Positions 7,412 through 17,090 of a stretch of 64,000 nt of DNA are shown here, piece after piece. Numbering within the stretch: the stretch's first letter is position 1; every line of letters starts with the position of its first letter. Below the pieces are notes generated by a model, which saw nothing but the letters and a program-made list of their open reading frames with translations, was not told the origin of the DNA and did not search any database. Source of the stretch: Microbacterium dextranolyticum. Its GTDB lineage: Bacteria > Actinomycetota > Actinomycetes > Actinomycetales > Microbacteriaceae. The stretch spans positions 1,612,001 to 1,676,000 of the forward strand of contig NZ_JAFBBR010000001.1 in NCBI RefSeq assembly GCF_016907295.1, in the 5' to 3' direction. The translations under genes and the position numbers were made by a program.

Positions 7412-8575
7412 TCAGTGAAGGGCGAGCGGAACGACGGCGAGCGCGACGGTGACCGGCGCGGCGACGAGACCCAGCAGAATGTAGCGCTTCCAGGGCACGT
7501 CCACACCGACGGCGTGCAGGCGCTCGTGCCACAGGAGCGTGGCCAGAGACGCCCAGGGGGTGATCAGGGGCCCGGCGTTGACGCCGATGAGCAGGGCCGC
7601 GAGTCGCACCGGGGAACCTGCGGCAGATTCGAGCGCCAAGTAGGCGGGAAGGTTGTTGACCACGTTGGCGCCCACGAGCCCGACGCCGGCGACCTGCCAG
7701 AGCGACACGAGGTCGTCTCCGGTGCCGGTCGCCGCCGCGAGCAGAGCGCCCGAGCCCAGCGCCTCTGCGGCGCCCACGGCGAGGAAGAGGCCCGACGCGA
7801 ACACCACGAGCTGCCACGGCACCAGCGCCCAGCGCAGGGCGCGAGGCGATCGCCACGCGAAGACGATGGCGAGCACGATCGCGGCGCCCGACGCGGGCAT
7901 CCACGGGGGGATGCCGATGACGAGCAGCGGCATCATGACGATGAGGACGAGGGCCGAGATCCGCAGCAGCACGAGGTCGGCGACCTGCGGCGGGCGTGCG
8001 GGCGTGAATCGCCCGCGGAGATCCCGTCGATTCGTGAGCCAGAGCAGAATCACCGTCACGACGGTGGCGACGATCGCCGACGGTCCGAGGAGCGCCAAGA
8101 ACCCGAGAGCGTCGAGGTCGCCGAGCCGATGCGCCGCGAGAAGGTTGGTGAGGTTCGAGACGGGGAGGAACAGCGAGGCCGTGTTCGCGAGCCACACGGT
8201 CGCGAAGGCGAACGGCATCGGCGACAGCCCGTTCGCGCGCGCCACGGCGACGACAACGGGGGTCAGCAGGACGGCGGTTGTGTCGAGCGAGAGGAACGCC
8301 GTCACGATCGCGGCGAAGGCCACCACCATGAGCCACAGCACGATCACCCGGCCGCGCGACCAGCGCGCGAGGCGGGCCGCAGCCGCATCGAACACGCCCG
8401 CGTTCGCCGCGAGCTCGGCGACCACGGTCACCGCGACGACGAACAGCAGGATCGGCCACACGCGGTCGCCGATCTCCAGCGCGTCGGCCGACGGCAGAAC
8501 TCCGAACACGACGGCTGCGCCGCCCACGAGCAGCAGCACCGCTCCGATCACGGCAAGCATCACGGCATCCATCAT
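7412..8575 (-). CDS. ArsB/NhaD/SLC13-type ion transporter
   Basis: About 387 residues and very hydrophobic, with about ten predicted helices; typical family segments are [43 protein letters not shown] and NLTNLLAA followed by a second half with [15 protein letters not shown]. The inverted DTTAV and NNLPA motifs are where ArsB/NhaD permeases bind ions. Arsenite export is suggested by arsC nearby, but they are not in one operon and Na+/H+ or anion exchange is equally possible. The start is uncertain: ATG 8575 fits the first hydrophobic helix, while ATG 8605 would add ten residues; neither has a good Shine-Dalgarno. Confidence 0.75.
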   Translation of the reverse strand: MMDAVMLAVIGAVLLLVGGAAVVFGVLPSADALEIGDRVWPILLFVVAVTVVAELAANAGVFDAAAARLARWSRGRVIVLWLMVVAFAAIVTAFLSLDTTAVLLTPVVVAVARANGLSPMPFAFATVWLANTASLFLPVSNLTNLLAAHRLGDLDALGFLALLGPSAIVATVVTVILLWLTNRRDLRGRFTPARPPQVADLVLLRISALVLIVMMPLLVIGIPPWMPASGAAIVLAIVFAWRSPRALRWALVPWQLVVFASGLFLAVGAAEALGSGALLAAATGTGDDLVSLWQVAGVGLVGANVVNNLPAYLALESAAGSPVRLAALLIGVNAGPLITPWASLATLLWHERLHAVGVDVPWKRYILLGLVAAPVTVALAVVPLALH

Positions 8576-8593
8576 GGACCCGCGCCGCGACGA

Positions 8594-8599
8594 TAGACT
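8594..8599 (+). promoter_or_regulatory. -10 box for a leaderless thrS leader transcript
   Basis: TAGACT ends 6 nt before ATG 8606. Transcription would therefore begin at the start codon of the threonine-rich leader ORF, leaving about 137 nt between transcription start and the thrS start codon. Confidence 0.55.
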
Positions 8600-8605
8600 G
8601 CACAT

Positions 8606-8677
8606 ATGGAACCGAGCCGGATCATCGCTGTCGCGACCGGCGCGCGAACGCCCGGCACACGAACGACCCGCGCCTGA
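8606..8677 (+). CDS. Threonine-rich leader peptide upstream of thrS
   Basis: A 23-codon ORF beginning at ATG 8606 and ending at TGA 8675. Its last 14 residues read [14 protein letters not shown]: five of 23 residues are threonine (codons ACC, ACG, ACA, ACG, ACC), well above the normal frequency. It starts 6 nt after a -10-like box and ends 65 nt before thrS. This is the layout expected of a ribosome-mediated attenuator in which stalling at Thr codons, when charged tRNA-Thr is scarce, raises thrS expression. The peptide itself would have no other role. Seen: the ORF and its composition. Inferred: its function. Confidence 0.55.
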   Translation: MEPSRIIAVATGARTPGTRTTRA

Positions 8678-8684
8678 GCGGGCG

Positions 8685-8700
8685 GGGCGCGGTGGCGCCC
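8685..8700 (+). promoter_or_regulatory. Hairpin after the thrS leader ORF (candidate attenuator)
   Basis: GGGCGC (8685-8690) pairs perfectly with GCGCCC (8695-8700) around a GGTG loop, 7 nt past the leader stop codon. CGCCC inside the leader ORF (8649-8653) can pair with the hairpin's 5' arm (GGGCG, 8685-8689), giving a possible competing structure. No T run follows, so Rho-dependent or translational control is as likely as intrinsic termination. Confidence 0.4.
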
Positions 8701-8742
8701 GAAGCTGAGCATCCATCCGATCCATCCTCTGGAGACCCTTCT

Positions 8743-10755
8743 GTGACTGACGTCTCACCCGCGGCGGACGTGTCGTACCCCGCCGACGGTTTCACCCTGT
8801 TCCCCGACCGCTCCGTCGTCGCCCTGCGCGTCAACGGCGAGCTGAAAGACCTCGCGACGCTCGTCGACGAGACGGATGCCGTGGAGCCCGTCACGGTCGA
8901 CAGCGCCGACGGCCTGTCGATCCTTCGCCACTCCACCGCGCACGTCCTCGCGCAGGCTGTGCAGCGGATCAAGCCGCAGGCGAACCTCGGGATCGGCCCG
9001 CCGATCACCGACGGCTTCTATTACGACTTCGGCGTCGACGAGCCCTTCACTCCCGACGACGTCAAGGCGATCAAGAAGGAGATGGAGCGGATCGTCCGCG
9101 AGAACCAGCGGTTCGTCCGCCGGGTCGTCTCCGAGGACGAAGCGCGCGCCGAAATGGCGGACGAGCCGTTCAAGCTCGAGCTCATCGGCCTCGCCGGCGG
9201 CCCCGGTGCCGGCGCGACCGAGGGAGCGTCGGTCGAGGTCGGCGGCGGCGAGCTGACGATCTACGACAACGTCACCCGCGACGGCGAGACCGCCTGGCGC
9301 GACCTGTGTCGCGGCCCGCACGTGCCCGGCACGCGCCTCATCGGCAACGGCTGGGACCTGACCCGTGTCGCCGGCGCATATTGGCGGGGGAGTGAGAAGA
9401 ACCCCCAGCTGCAGCGCATCTACGGCACGGCGTGGCCCACCAAGGACGAGTTGCGCGCCTATCAGACGCGCCTCGAGGAGGCCGCCAAGCGCGATCACCG
9501 CAAGCTCGGCAAGGAGCTCGACCTCTTCTCGTTCCCCGACGAGATCGGGCCCGGCCTCGCGGTCTTCCACCCCAAGGGCGGCATCATCCGCTACGAGATC
9601 GAGCGGTACATGCGCGAGCGCCTGCTCGCAAGCGGCTACGAGGTCGTGAACACCCCGCACATCACCAAGGGCGACCTGTTCATGACCAGCGGACACCTGC
9701 AGTGGTACGCCGACGGCATGTACCCCCCGATGGTGCTCGACGAGGTCGTGGATGCCGACGGGCACGTGAGCCGCGAGGGCCAGGAGTACTACCTGAAGCC
9801 CATGAACTGCCCCTTCCACAACCTGATCTTCCGCTCACGCGGACGCTCGTACCGCGAGTTGCCTCTGCGCCTGAGCGAGTTCGGCTCGGTCTACCGCTAC
9901 GAGAAGAGCGGCACCCTCTCGGGTCTCACCCGCGTGCGTGGCATGACCCAGGACGACACGCACATCTACGTGACCGCCGATCAGGTCAAGAGCGAGCTGA
10001 CCCATAGCCTGGACTTCGTGCTGCAGACGCTCCGCGACTACGGCCTCAACGACTTCTACCTCGAGCTGTCGACCAAGGAGGACGGCAACCTGAAGTTCAT
10101 CGGCGACGACCGCCTCTGGACCGAGGCGACCGAGACGCTGCGCGAGGTGGCCGAGGCATCCGGGCTGGAACTCGTACCCGACCCCGGCGGAGCGGCGTTC
10201 TACGGCCCGAAGATCTCGGTGCAGGCGCGCGACGCGATCGGGCGTACGTGGCAGATCTCGACGATCCAGCTCGACTTCAACCAGCCTGAGCGGTTCGAGC
10301 TGGAGTACACGGGACCCGACGGCGAGAAGCACCGTCCGGTCATGATCCACCGCGCCCTGTTCGGGTCGATCGAGCGGTTCTTCGCGATCCTCCTCGAGCA
10401 CTATGCCGGAGCGTTCCCGGTGTGGCTGGCGCCCGTGCAGGTCGTCGGAATCCCGGTCGCCGAGACGTTCGCGCCGTACCTCGACGAGATCGTCGCGCGA
10501 CTGCGGGCGGCGGGCGTGCGTGCCGAGGTCGACCACTCCGACGACCGGATGCCGAAGAAGATCCGCACCCACACGACGCAGAAGGTGCCGCTGCAGCTCA
10601 TCGCGGGTGAGCAGGACAGCTCCGCGGGGACCGTGTCGTTCCGCTTCCGCGACGGCTCGCAGACCAATGGCATCCCGGTGGACGAGGCGATCGACAAGAT
10701 CGTGTATGCCATCTCGCGCAGGCTGCTCGTCAACACGGCCGAGGATCTGGCATGA
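8743..10755 (+). CDS. thrS: Threonine-tRNA ligase
   Basis: 670-residue class II synthetase that charges tRNA-Thr. In order: N-terminal TGS domain (about 1-65), the editing/second additional domain with [11 protein letters not shown] and the C-terminal [10 protein letters not shown], the class II catalytic core with motif 2 [30 protein letters not shown] and motif 3 [21 protein letters not shown], and the anticodon-binding domain ending near the C-terminus. GTG 8743 was chosen because GGAG at 8731-8734 is 8 nt upstream; an earlier in-frame GTG at 8692 has no such site and lies in the putative attenuator. It overlaps the next gene by 4 nt. Confidence 0.97.
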   Translation: MTDVSPAADVSYPADGFTLFPDRSVVALRVNGELKDLATLVDETDAVEPVTVDSADGLSILRHSTAHVLAQAVQRIKPQANLGIGPPITDGFYYDFGVDEPFTPDDVKAIKKEMERIVRENQRFVRRVVSEDEARAEMADEPFKLELIGLAGGPGAGATEGASVEVGGGELTIYDNVTRDGETAWRDLCRGPHVPGTRLIGNGWDLTRVAGAYWRGSEKNPQLQRIYGTAWPTKDELRAYQTRLEEAAKRDHRKLGKELDLFSFPDEIGPGLAVFHPKGGIIRYEIERYMRERLLASGYEVVNTPHITKGDLFMTSGHLQWYADGMYPPMVLDEVVDADGHVSREGQEYYLKPMNCPFHNLIFRSRGRSYRELPLRLSEFGSVYRYEKSGTLSGLTRVRGMTQDDTHIYVTADQVKSELTHSLDFVLQTLRDYGLNDFYLELSTKEDGNLKFIGDDRLWTEATETLREVAEASGLELVPDPGGAAFYGPKISVQARDAIGRTWQISTIQLDFNQPERFELEYTGPDGEKHRPVMIHRALFGSIERFFAILLEHYAGAFPVWLAPVQVVGIPVAETFAPYLDEIVARLRAAGVRAEVDHSDDRMPKKIRTHTTQKVPLQLIAGEQDSSAGTVSFRFRDGSQTNGIPVDEAIDKIVYAISRRLLVNTAEDLA

Positions 10756-11324
10756 GCGCCGGGGACGCCGACAGCGACGCGCGCCTCGAGCAGGCGAGCG
10801 ACTTCGGCGGCGTCCCCGACGGCTTCCAGCGGCTCTGGACGCCGCACCGCATGGCGTACATCGCCACGGGCGCCGACGCGTTGCGGGGGAGTGGATGCCC
10901 GTTCTGTGCGGCTCCGCAGAAGTCCGACGCCGACGGCCTGATCGTCCACCGCGGCGCGACGGCGTACGTCCTGCTGAACCTGTTCCCCTACAACTCCGGG
11001 CACATGCTCGTCTGCCCGTACCGCCATATCGCGACGTACGACCAGGCGAGCGCCGAGGAGGTCGCTGAGATCGGCGAGCTGACACAGATCGGGATGCGTG
11101 TCCTGCGCGCCGTCTCTCGCTGTGACGGCTTCAACATCGGCATGAATCAGGGCGCGGTCGCCGGCGCCGGCGTCGACGAGCACCTGCACCAGCACATCGT
11201 GCCGCGCTGGGCATCCGACGCGAACTTCTTCCCGATCATCGCGCGCACCAAGGCGCTGCCGCAGCTGCTCGGCGAGGTCCGCGAGGCCGTGGCGGCCGCC
11301 TGGCCTGCGCCCGCTCAATCGTGA
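10752..11324 (+). CDS. HIT-domain nucleotide hydrolase/phosphorylase
   Basis: 190 residues of the histidine triad family, which cleaves nucleotide phosphoanhydride or phosphoramidate bonds. The triad [10 protein letters not shown] holds the catalytic histidine; [23 protein letters not shown] is the conserved core strand, and CPFC near residue 50 may be half of a zinc site. It resembles the actinobacterial diadenosine tetraphosphate phosphorylase-like group (mycobacterial Rv2613c type). Starting inside the thrS stop (ATGA), it is translationally coupled to thrS. Ap4A is a by-product of aminoacyl-tRNA synthetases, which makes the pairing sensible. Confidence 0.88.
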   Translation: MSAGDADSDARLEQASDFGGVPDGFQRLWTPHRMAYIATGADALRGSGCPFCAAPQKSDADGLIVHRGATAYVLLNLFPYNSGHMLVCPYRHIATYDQASAEEVAEIGELTQIGMRVLRAVSRCDGFNIGMNQGAVAGAGVDEHLHQHIVPRWASDANFFPIIARTKALPQLLGEVREAVAAAWPAPAQS

Positions 11325-11785
11325 CGGACGTCGGGGGTCCGGACGACGGCGCCGCGGGACGCCCGATCGACGAACGCCGGCTGTCGCGGCTGCCCGTGCG
11401 CACGATCGAACTGTGCGGCGACATCACCGCATTCGATGCGCGCCGCGCGGCGGTCGAGACACGTGAGCGCGAAGACCCGCTGTACTGGGTCGATCTCGAC
11501 GTTCCCCGCGGGTGGGTACTCGTCGGGGATAACGGTCAGGGCGACGAATGGTGGCTCGGGCCGCGCGATGACGTGTGGTTCTTCGATCACGTCGACGGCG
11601 AACGCGCGGTGGCACGCTTCGCACCCCTGCACCTCTCGATCACGAAGTGGCTGATGGTCGGTCACGTGCTCGCGGCGGGGGAGTCGGTCGAGGATCCGAC
11701 CGACTCCGACCGCGTGCGCACGCGGGTCGCGCTCGATGCGATCTCCCCCGAGCTGAGCGACCGCTGGCCCTACGACCTTCCGTGA
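11321..11785 (+). CDS. Hypothetical protein, possibly SUKH/SMI1-like
   Basis: 154 residues, no signal peptide or membrane segment. The GTG start overlaps the HIT gene stop (GTGA), so it belongs to the thrS operon. The stretch YWVDLDVPRGWVLVGDNGQG, followed by EWWLGPRDDVWFFDHVDG, has the beta-rich, Trp/Gly/Asp-rich look of SMI1/KNR4 (SUKH) domains, but the similarity is only by eye. I do not assign a function. In phosphoribosyl or translation terms nothing in it is diagnostic. Confidence 0.6.
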   Translation: MTDVGGPDDGAAGRPIDERRLSRLPVRTIELCGDITAFDARRAAVETREREDPLYWVDLDVPRGWVLVGDNGQGDEWWLGPRDDVWFFDHVDGERAVARFAPLHLSITKWLMVGHVLAAGESVEDPTDSDRVRTRVALDAISPELSDRWPYDLP

Positions 11786-11810
11786 GGTGTGTCGTGTTCC
11801 GGCACAGGCC

Positions 11811-12662
11811 TCAGCGCACGCGCGTCACGGGGAACTGCATCCGGGGATGCGCGTAGAACTCCTGAGCCTCGACGAGCTGGAGCTCGCGCTGTCCGGACGC
11901 ATGGGTGAGTGAGAGCAGGTCGTAGACGCTCGAGACGGTCTTCGCCAGGGCATCCGCCGCGTCGCCGGACGTGCGGAAGTGAGCGGTGAACAGTGCGGCC
12001 GTCACATCGCCCGAGCCGTTCGCCTTCATCGGGATGTGCGGGGTCTGCACGATCCAGGCGCCGTCGTCGGTGACGACGAGCATCTCGATCGTGCCCTCGG
12101 GGCGGTCGGGACGCTCCACCGACGTGACGAGCACGGTCGATGGGCCCAGGGCGCGTGCGGCGTCCGCCGACGCGAGAGTGGAGGCGAGGTCGGTCGGCTC
12201 AGTGCCGGTGAGAAAACCCAGCTCGAACTGGTTCGGGGTGATGAGATCGGCCGCCGGCACGACGCGCTCGCGCAGCAGGACCGGGATCGCGGGGGCGACG
12301 AAGCATCCGCTCTTCGCGTTGCCCATGACCGGATCGCACGCGTAGATGGCGGAGGGGTTCGCCGCCTTCACACGGGCCACGGCGTCGAGGATCACGTCGC
12401 CGATGCCCTCCCCGCCCTGATAGCCGGACAGCACGACGTCGATCTCGCCGAACACGCCACGCTCTTCGATGCCGGTGATCACCTCGCGGACGTCGTCGGG
12501 GGAGATCAGCGGTCCGCGCCACGCTCCGTACCCGGTGTGGTTCGAGAAGTTCACGGTGTAGACCGGCAGCACCTCCACGCCGATGCGCTGCAATGGGAAC
12601 ACGGCGGCCGAGTTGCCGACGTGTCCGTAGGCGACGGCGGACTGGATGGAGAGGATCTTCAT
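11811..12662 (-). CDS. pdxY: Pyridoxal kinase
   Basis: 283-residue ribokinase-fold enzyme that phosphorylates pyridoxal (and related vitamers) in the salvage route to pyridoxal phosphate. Conserved features: ILSIQSAVAYGHVGNSAAVFPLQRIG at the N-terminus, FSNHTGYG in the substrate pocket, CDPVMG, TPNQFELGFLTG, and GSGDVTAALF near the C-terminus with the catalytic Asp. It lies 7 nt downstream of pdxR on the same strand and is likely co-transcribed with it. Confidence 0.93.
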   Translation of the reverse strand: MKILSIQSAVAYGHVGNSAAVFPLQRIGVEVLPVYTVNFSNHTGYGAWRGPLISPDDVREVITGIEERGVFGEIDVVLSGYQGGEGIGDVILDAVARVKAANPSAIYACDPVMGNAKSGCFVAPAIPVLLRERVVPAADLITPNQFELGFLTGTEPTDLASTLASADAARALGPSTVLVTSVERPDRPEGTIEMLVVTDDGAWIVQTPHIPMKANGSGDVTAALFTAHFRTSGDAADALAKTVSSVYDLLSLTHASGQRELQLVEAQEFYAHPRMQFPVTRVR

Positions 12663-12669
12663 CGGACGA

Positions 12670-14055
12670 TCATCCTGCTTTCGTAGGGGAGGGGACGGAT
12701 GCCGCGTCGACCGCGGCGGCGAGGTCGGTGGCCAGGCGCTCGAGTTCGGCGTCGGCCAGATCGTGCACGGTGAGGCGCAGCCGGCGCGCAGCGCTGGTGT
12801 CGGCGAGCACGAACTCGTCGCCGGGACGTGCGAGCCAGCCCCGCCGCATCAGATGCTCCGTGACGGCCCGGGCCGGCACCGGCAGCGGGACCCAGAGGCT
12901 CAGCCCGTCGCCGGCGGAGGTCGGGACGCCGTGGCGGGTGAAGGCCGCTGCCGCGGCGGCGTTGCGCTCTGCGTAATGGGTCGCGGCGGCACGGATCGTC
13001 TGCGCCGCACCGGGATCGGTGAGCAGAGCGAGGGTGAGCCGCTGCAACAGGTGGCTGACCCAGGTCGCGCCCGGGTTCAGGCGACGGGCCAGCCGCTCTG
13101 CCGTGTCGGGGTCGGATGCCACGACGGCCAGACACATGTCGGGGCCGAGGAACTTCGACACCGATCGCAGCAGCGCCCACCGGCGGTGCCCGGGGCCGAT
13201 GACGGAGTGGAAGGGCGCGCCCGACAGCAGCGAGAAATGGTCGTCCTCGATGACGAGGACGTACGGATGGTGCTCGAGGACCGCCCGCAGCTCGGCGGCG
13301 CGCGTCGCGGTGAGGCTCGCGCCGGTCGGATTCTGGGCGCGGGGCGTGAGGAGGACCGCGCGGGCACCGGCATCCAGCGCCGTCTGCAGGCCCTCCACAG
13401 TCATGCCCTCCGCGTCGACGGGGACCGGAATCGGCCGATAGCCCCCGAGGCGTACGGTGTTCAGGCTCGCGAGGAAGCAGGGGTCCTCCAGAGCGACGGC
13501 ATCGTCACGCGTGAGAGTCTGGGCGAGGAGGCGCTCGATCGCGTCGGACGCGCCACCGGTGATCGTGAGACGGAGAGGGCGGTCGTCGCCGGCGGCCTCG
13601 CGCATCCAGGTCGTCGCCCAGCGTTCGAGTTCGGGATCGATGACGGGCTCGCCGTAGAGCACGGGGCGCCCGACGACGCTCCGGAGCGCCGGGGTGAGGT
13701 CGGGGATCCGCGCGGCATCCGGGTTGCCGGTGCCGATGTCGCGCAGCACGGTGCCGTGCGCGAAGCCCTCCTGAGCCACCGGAAGACGGGCGGCGACGCG
13801 CGTGCCGGCGCGACCGCGTGCTTCGACGATCCCCGCCTGGGTGAGGACGCGGTAGGCCGCGACCACCGTGTTGCGATTGACGCCGAGGTCCTCCGCGAGG
13901 GTGCGCACGGGGGGAAGTGCCGCGCCGGCGGCGAGCGTGCCGCGCTCGACGTGTGTCCGGATGCTGTCGGCGATGTCGATCGCCGAGGCGCCGACGATTC
14001 GAGCGATCGCCGTCGCGCCGTCGTCGTTCTGCGCCTGTTCTGCGGCCACCGGCAT
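12670..14055 (-). CDS. pdxR: MocR/GntR-type PLP-dependent regulator of vitamin B6 synthesis
   Basis: 461 residues. The N-terminal GntR winged helix (about 20-90) contains PPVRTLAEDLGVNRNTVVAAYRVLTQAGIVEARGRAGT. A class I aminotransferase-like domain follows, with the PLP-binding region FSLL...SVSKFLGPDM carrying the Schiff-base lysine. MocR proteins sense PLP; PdxR orthologues activate the divergent pdxST genes, and that arrangement is present here (96 bp between start codons). A candidate -10 TAGACT lies at 14079-14074 on the minus strand. The specific name rests on context, which is strong. Confidence 0.9.
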   Translation of the reverse strand: MPVAAEQAQNDDGATAIARIVGASAIDIADSIRTHVERGTLAAGAALPPVRTLAEDLGVNRNTVVAAYRVLTQAGIVEARGRAGTRVAARLPVAQEGFAHGTVLRDIGTGNPDAARIPDLTPALRSVVGRPVLYGEPVIDPELERWATTWMREAAGDDRPLRLTITGGASDAIERLLAQTLTRDDAVALEDPCFLASLNTVRLGGYRPIPVPVDAEGMTVEGLQTALDAGARAVLLTPRAQNPTGASLTATRAAELRAVLEHHPYVLVIEDDHFSLLSGAPFHSVIGPGHRRWALLRSVSKFLGPDMCLAVVASDPDTAERLARRLNPGATWVSHLLQRLTLALLTDPGAAQTIRAAATHYAERNAAAAAAFTRHGVPTSAGDGLSLWVPLPVPARAVTEHLMRRGWLARPGDEFVLADTSAARRLRLTVHDLADAELERLATDLAAAVDAASVPSPTKAG

Positions 14056-14151
14056 CCCCTCTCGCCGCGTGCCAGTCTACGTGACAGGACATGCTAGCTT
14101 TTGGCCTAGGTCAAGATCTCGACCGGTCGTCGCCTCCGAGGAGTTCACTCG
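14056..14151. promoter_or_regulatory. Divergent pdxR/pdxS control region
   Basis: The 96-bp space holds -10-like boxes for both directions: TAGACT on the minus strand (14079-14074) and TAGCTT on the plus strand (14095-14100), only about 15 bp apart. A regulator bound here could govern both. CGAGGAG at 14140-14146 is the pdxS ribosome-binding site. Exact PdxR operators are not evident to me. Confidence 0.5.
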
Positions 14152-15042
14152 ATGTCCCTTTCCACCACCGGATCCACCCGCGTCAAGCGGGGTCTTGCCG
14201 ACATGCTCAAGGGCGGCGTCATCATGGACGTCGTCACCCCCGACCAAGCGCGGATCGCCGAGGATGCCGGGGCCGTCGCTGTCATGGCGCTCGAGCGCGT
14301 GCCCGCCGACATCCGTGCGCAGGGGGGTGTGTCGCGCATGAGTGATCCCGACATGATCGACGGCATCATCGCGGCCGTGTCGATCCCGGTCATGGCGAAG
14401 GCTCGGATCGGTCATTTCGTCGAGGCACAGGTATTGCAGGAGCTCGGTGTCGACTACATCGACGAGTCCGAGGTGCTCTCTCCCGCCGACTACGTGAACC
14501 ACATCGACAAGTGGGCGTTCGATGTGCCCTTCGTGTGCGGCGCGACGAACCTCGGTGAGGCGCTGCGGCGCATCACGGAGGGCGCCGCCATGATCCGCTC
14601 CAAAGGCGAGGCGGGAACCGGAGACGTCTCGGAGGCGATGAAGCACATCCGCAAGATCCGCGGCGAGGTGGCCGCCCTCGCCGCCCTCCCCAAAGACGAG
14701 CTCTACGTTGCGGCGAAGGAACTGCAGGCGCCCTACGACCTCGTCGTCGAGGTCGCCGAGAAGGGCGCGCTTCCGGTCGTCATGTTCGTCGCCGGCGGCG
14801 TCGCGACGCCCGCCGATGCGGCGATGATGATGCAGCTCGGGGCCGACGGCGTGTTCGTCGGGTCGGGCATCTTCAAGAGCGGCGACCCGGCGGCGCGGGC
14901 GGCCGCGATCGTGAAGGCCACGACGTTCTTCGACGACCCGACCGTGATCGCCGCGGTCTCGCGCGGCCTCGGCGAGGCGATGGTCGGCATCAACGTGACC
15001 GATCTTCCCGCCCCGCACCGTCTCGCGGAGCGCGGCTGGTGA
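14152..15042 (+). CDS. pdxS: Pyridoxal 5'-phosphate synthase, PdxS lyase subunit
   Basis: 296-residue TIM-barrel subunit that assembles PLP from ribose 5-phosphate, glyceraldehyde 3-phosphate and ammonia delivered by PdxT. Family-typical stretches: [30 protein letters not shown] (including the first-phase Asp), [24 protein letters not shown] with the catalytic lysine region further on at [31 protein letters not shown], and [30 protein letters not shown]. The complex is a dodecamer with PdxT, encoded next. Confidence 0.98.
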   Translation: MSLSTTGSTRVKRGLADMLKGGVIMDVVTPDQARIAEDAGAVAVMALERVPADIRAQGGVSRMSDPDMIDGIIAAVSIPVMAKARIGHFVEAQVLQELGVDYIDESEVLSPADYVNHIDKWAFDVPFVCGATNLGEALRRITEGAAMIRSKGEAGTGDVSEAMKHIRKIRGEVAALAALPKDELYVAAKELQAPYDLVVEVAEKGALPVVMFVAGGVATPADAAMMMQLGADGVFVGSGIFKSGDPAARAAAIVKATTFFDDPTVIAAVSRGLGEAMVGINVTDLPAPHRLAERGW

Positions 15043-15100
15043 GCACCCGCCTCGCGGCGCGTCTGCCCTCCGTCTCGGCGCGGTGTCGACGGGTGCGGTC

Positions 15101-15709
15101 GTGACCCGCGTCGGGGTGCTGGCGCTGCAGGGCGACGTCCGGGAGCACAGCCGGATGCTCGTTCGGCTCGGAGCCGACGTCGTCCTGGTGCGCCGGCCGG
15201 AGGAGCTGGAGGCGGTGTCCGGGGTCATCCTCCCCGGGGGAGAGTCCGGCGTGATCGACAAGCTCGCGCGCGAGTTCGGGCTGCGCCTGCCGATCTGCGC
15301 GGCGATCGCGCGCGGCCTGCCCGTGTACGGCACGTGCGCGGGGCTGATCCTGCTCGCCGACCGCATCGCCAATCCGAGCCCCGGCCAGCAGAGCTTCGGC
15401 GGCCTCGACATCACGGTCGAGCGCAACGCCTTCGGCCGCCAGGCGGAGTCGTTCGAGACCGATCTGCAGGTGCAGGGCATGGAGCGGGCGGTGCACGCCG
15501 CCTTCATCCGGGCACCGGTCGTGGTCGAGCGGGGGCCGGACGTACGTGCGATCGCGACGCTCCCCGACGGTCGCGTCGTCGCCGTGCGTCAGGAGAACCT
15601 CCTCGGCACCGCCTTCCACCCGGAAGCCACGGGCGAGACGGGATTTCACGAGCTGTTCCTCGAGATGATCGCCGCGCGAACGGACGGTGTCGATAGCGTT
15701 CGGGTATGA
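15101..15709 (+). CDS. pdxT: Pyridoxal 5'-phosphate synthase, PdxT glutaminase subunit
   Basis: 202-residue class I glutamine amidotransferase that supplies ammonia to PdxS. LQGDVREH opens the protein, LPGGESGVIDKLA follows, GTCAGLILLADRI holds the nucleophilic cysteine, and TAFHPEATGE carries the His-Glu dyad. The GTG at 15101 gives the standard N-terminus VTRVGVLALQG; an in-frame GTG 18 nt upstream is possible and neither has a clear Shine-Dalgarno. It follows pdxS by 58 nt. Confidence 0.95.
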   Translation: MTRVGVLALQGDVREHSRMLVRLGADVVLVRRPEELEAVSGVILPGGESGVIDKLAREFGLRLPICAAIARGLPVYGTCAGLILLADRIANPSPGQQSFGGLDITVERNAFGRQAESFETDLQVQGMERAVHAAFIRAPVVVERGPDVRAIATLPDGRVVAVRQENLLGTAFHPEATGETGFHELFLEMIAARTDGVDSVRV

Positions 15710-16248
15710 CGACCTGGGTCGCGCTTCTGCGCGGAGTCAACGTGAACGGCATCACCATTCGCAGCGCCGACCTGAGCGCCCTTTTCCGGGAGCTCGGGTT
15801 CACCGACGTGACGACGGTGCTGGCGAGCGGGAACGTGCGGTTCCGCGCCGACGCCCGCGCGGCGGACAGACCCGCTCTCAAGGCCACGATCGAGCGTGCG
15901 CTGCGGGAGCGCTTCGACTACGACGCGTGGATCGTGCTCGTCTCGCTCGATGAGCTGCATGCGGCGCTCGGAGCCTACCCGTTCGACGCCGAGGACGACG
16001 GACGACAGCCGTACGTCGTGTTCTGCAGCGACGCGACGGTGCGTGACGCGCTCTCGGACGTCGCTGCGCGGCTCGACCCGGCCGAGGATCCGGTGCAGGT
16101 CGGGCACGGCGTCGTCTTCTGGAGCCCCGAGAAAGGGCGCACGCTCGACACCCCGTTCGGCAAGGTTCTGGGCAAGGCCGCCTACAAGAAGAGCACGACG
16201 ACACGGAACCTGCGCACCCTCGCGAAGATCGTCGACGCGGCCCCGTAA
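15706..16248 (+). CDS. DUF1697 family protein
   Basis: 180 residues of unknown function. [12 protein letters not shown] at the N-terminus, VLASGNVRF, and the C-terminal [23 protein letters not shown] are the three conserved DUF1697 blocks; the basic C-terminal motif suggests nucleic acid or nucleotide contact but this is untested. It overlaps the pdxT stop by 4 nt. TAGCGT at 15694-15699, inside pdxT, ends 6 nt before the ATG, so it could also be expressed independently from a leaderless transcript. Confidence 0.85.
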   Translation: MTTWVALLRGVNVNGITIRSADLSALFRELGFTDVTTVLASGNVRFRADARAADRPALKATIERALRERFDYDAWIVLVSLDELHAALGAYPFDAEDDGRQPYVVFCSDATVRDALSDVAARLDPAEDPVQVGHGVVFWSPEKGRTLDTPFGKVLGKAAYKKSTTTRNLRTLAKIVDAAP

Positions 16249-16258
16249 ACTGGAGCGC

Positions 16259-17017
16259 ATGTCCGGACACTCCAAATGGGCCACGACCAAGCACAAGAAG
16301 GCGGTCATCGACTCTCGCCGTGCCAAGTCGTGGGCCAAGCTCATCAAGAACATCGAAGTCGCGGCCAAGCTCGGCGGCGCTGACCTGCAGGGCAACCCGA
16401 CGCTGTTCGACGCCGTCCTGAAGGCCAAGAAGACCTCGGTCCCCAAAGACAACATCGATCGTGCGATCAAGCGCGGTGCCGGGATCGGCGGCGAGTCGGT
16501 CGAGTATTCCTCGATCATGTACGAGGGCTACGGTCCCAACGGTGTCGCGCTGATGATCGAGTGCCTGACCGACAACAAGAACCGGGCTGCCGCAGAGGTG
16601 CGTACGGCTCTGAGCCGCAACGGCGGCACGCTCGCCGACCCGGGGTCGGTTGCCTACAACTTCACCCGCAAGGGCGTCATCGTCGTCGCCGAAGAAGGCA
16701 CGACCGAGGACGACGTCATGATGGCGGCGCTCGAGGCCGGTGCGGAGGAGATCGAGCCGCACGCGCAGGGCTTCGAGGTCGTCACCGAGGCATCCGACCT
16801 GGTCGCCGTGCGCAGCGCGCTGACCGACGCCGGTATCGAGTACGAATCCGCCGACGTCGAGTTCGTGCCGAACCTCAAGGTCGAGATCGACGCCGACACC
16901 GCTCGCAAGATCTTCCGCCTCATCGATGCGCTCGAAGACAGCGACGACGTGCAGAACGTCTTCAGCAACTTCGACCTGTCCGCCGAGGTTCAGGCCGAGC
17001 TCGAGAACGACGAGTGA
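16259..17017 (+). CDS. yebC: YebC/PmpR family regulator or translation factor
   Basis: 252 residues. [23 protein letters not shown] is the near-invariant family start; [17 protein letters not shown] and [15 protein letters not shown] continue the pattern, ending with the acidic [23 protein letters not shown]. Family members were described as transcription regulators (PmpR) and more recently as factors that relieve ribosome stalling; the sequence cannot decide. It lies upstream of ruvC as in most actinobacteria. TAAACT (16246-16251), which includes the stop of the preceding gene, ends 7 nt before the ATG, consistent with a leaderless message. Confidence 0.93.
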   Translation: MSGHSKWATTKHKKAVIDSRRAKSWAKLIKNIEVAAKLGGADLQGNPTLFDAVLKAKKTSVPKDNIDRAIKRGAGIGGESVEYSSIMYEGYGPNGVALMIECLTDNKNRAAAEVRTALSRNGGTLADPGSVAYNFTRKGVIVVAEEGTTEDDVMMAALEAGAEEIEPHAQGFEVVTEASDLVAVRSALTDAGIEYESADVEFVPNLKVEIDADTARKIFRLIDALEDSDDVQNVFSNFDLSAEVQAELENDE

Positions 17018-17090
17018 TCGCAGGGGCGTCGTCCGGCGCCCACCCGCGTTTCAGGAGCGGATGCCGCACCCCGCCGCGTAGCGTAGGGGA

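Noticed and set aside
6410..8575. Complete ars resistance operon
   Set aside because: arsC and the ArsB/NhaD-type transporter are on opposite strands with an ACT gene between, and no arsR is present, so an operon cannot be claimed.
8576..8742. T-box riboswitch upstream of thrS
   Set aside because: The leader is too short and lacks the AGGGUGGNACCGCG T-box core and specifier stem. The short Thr-rich ORF explains the region better.
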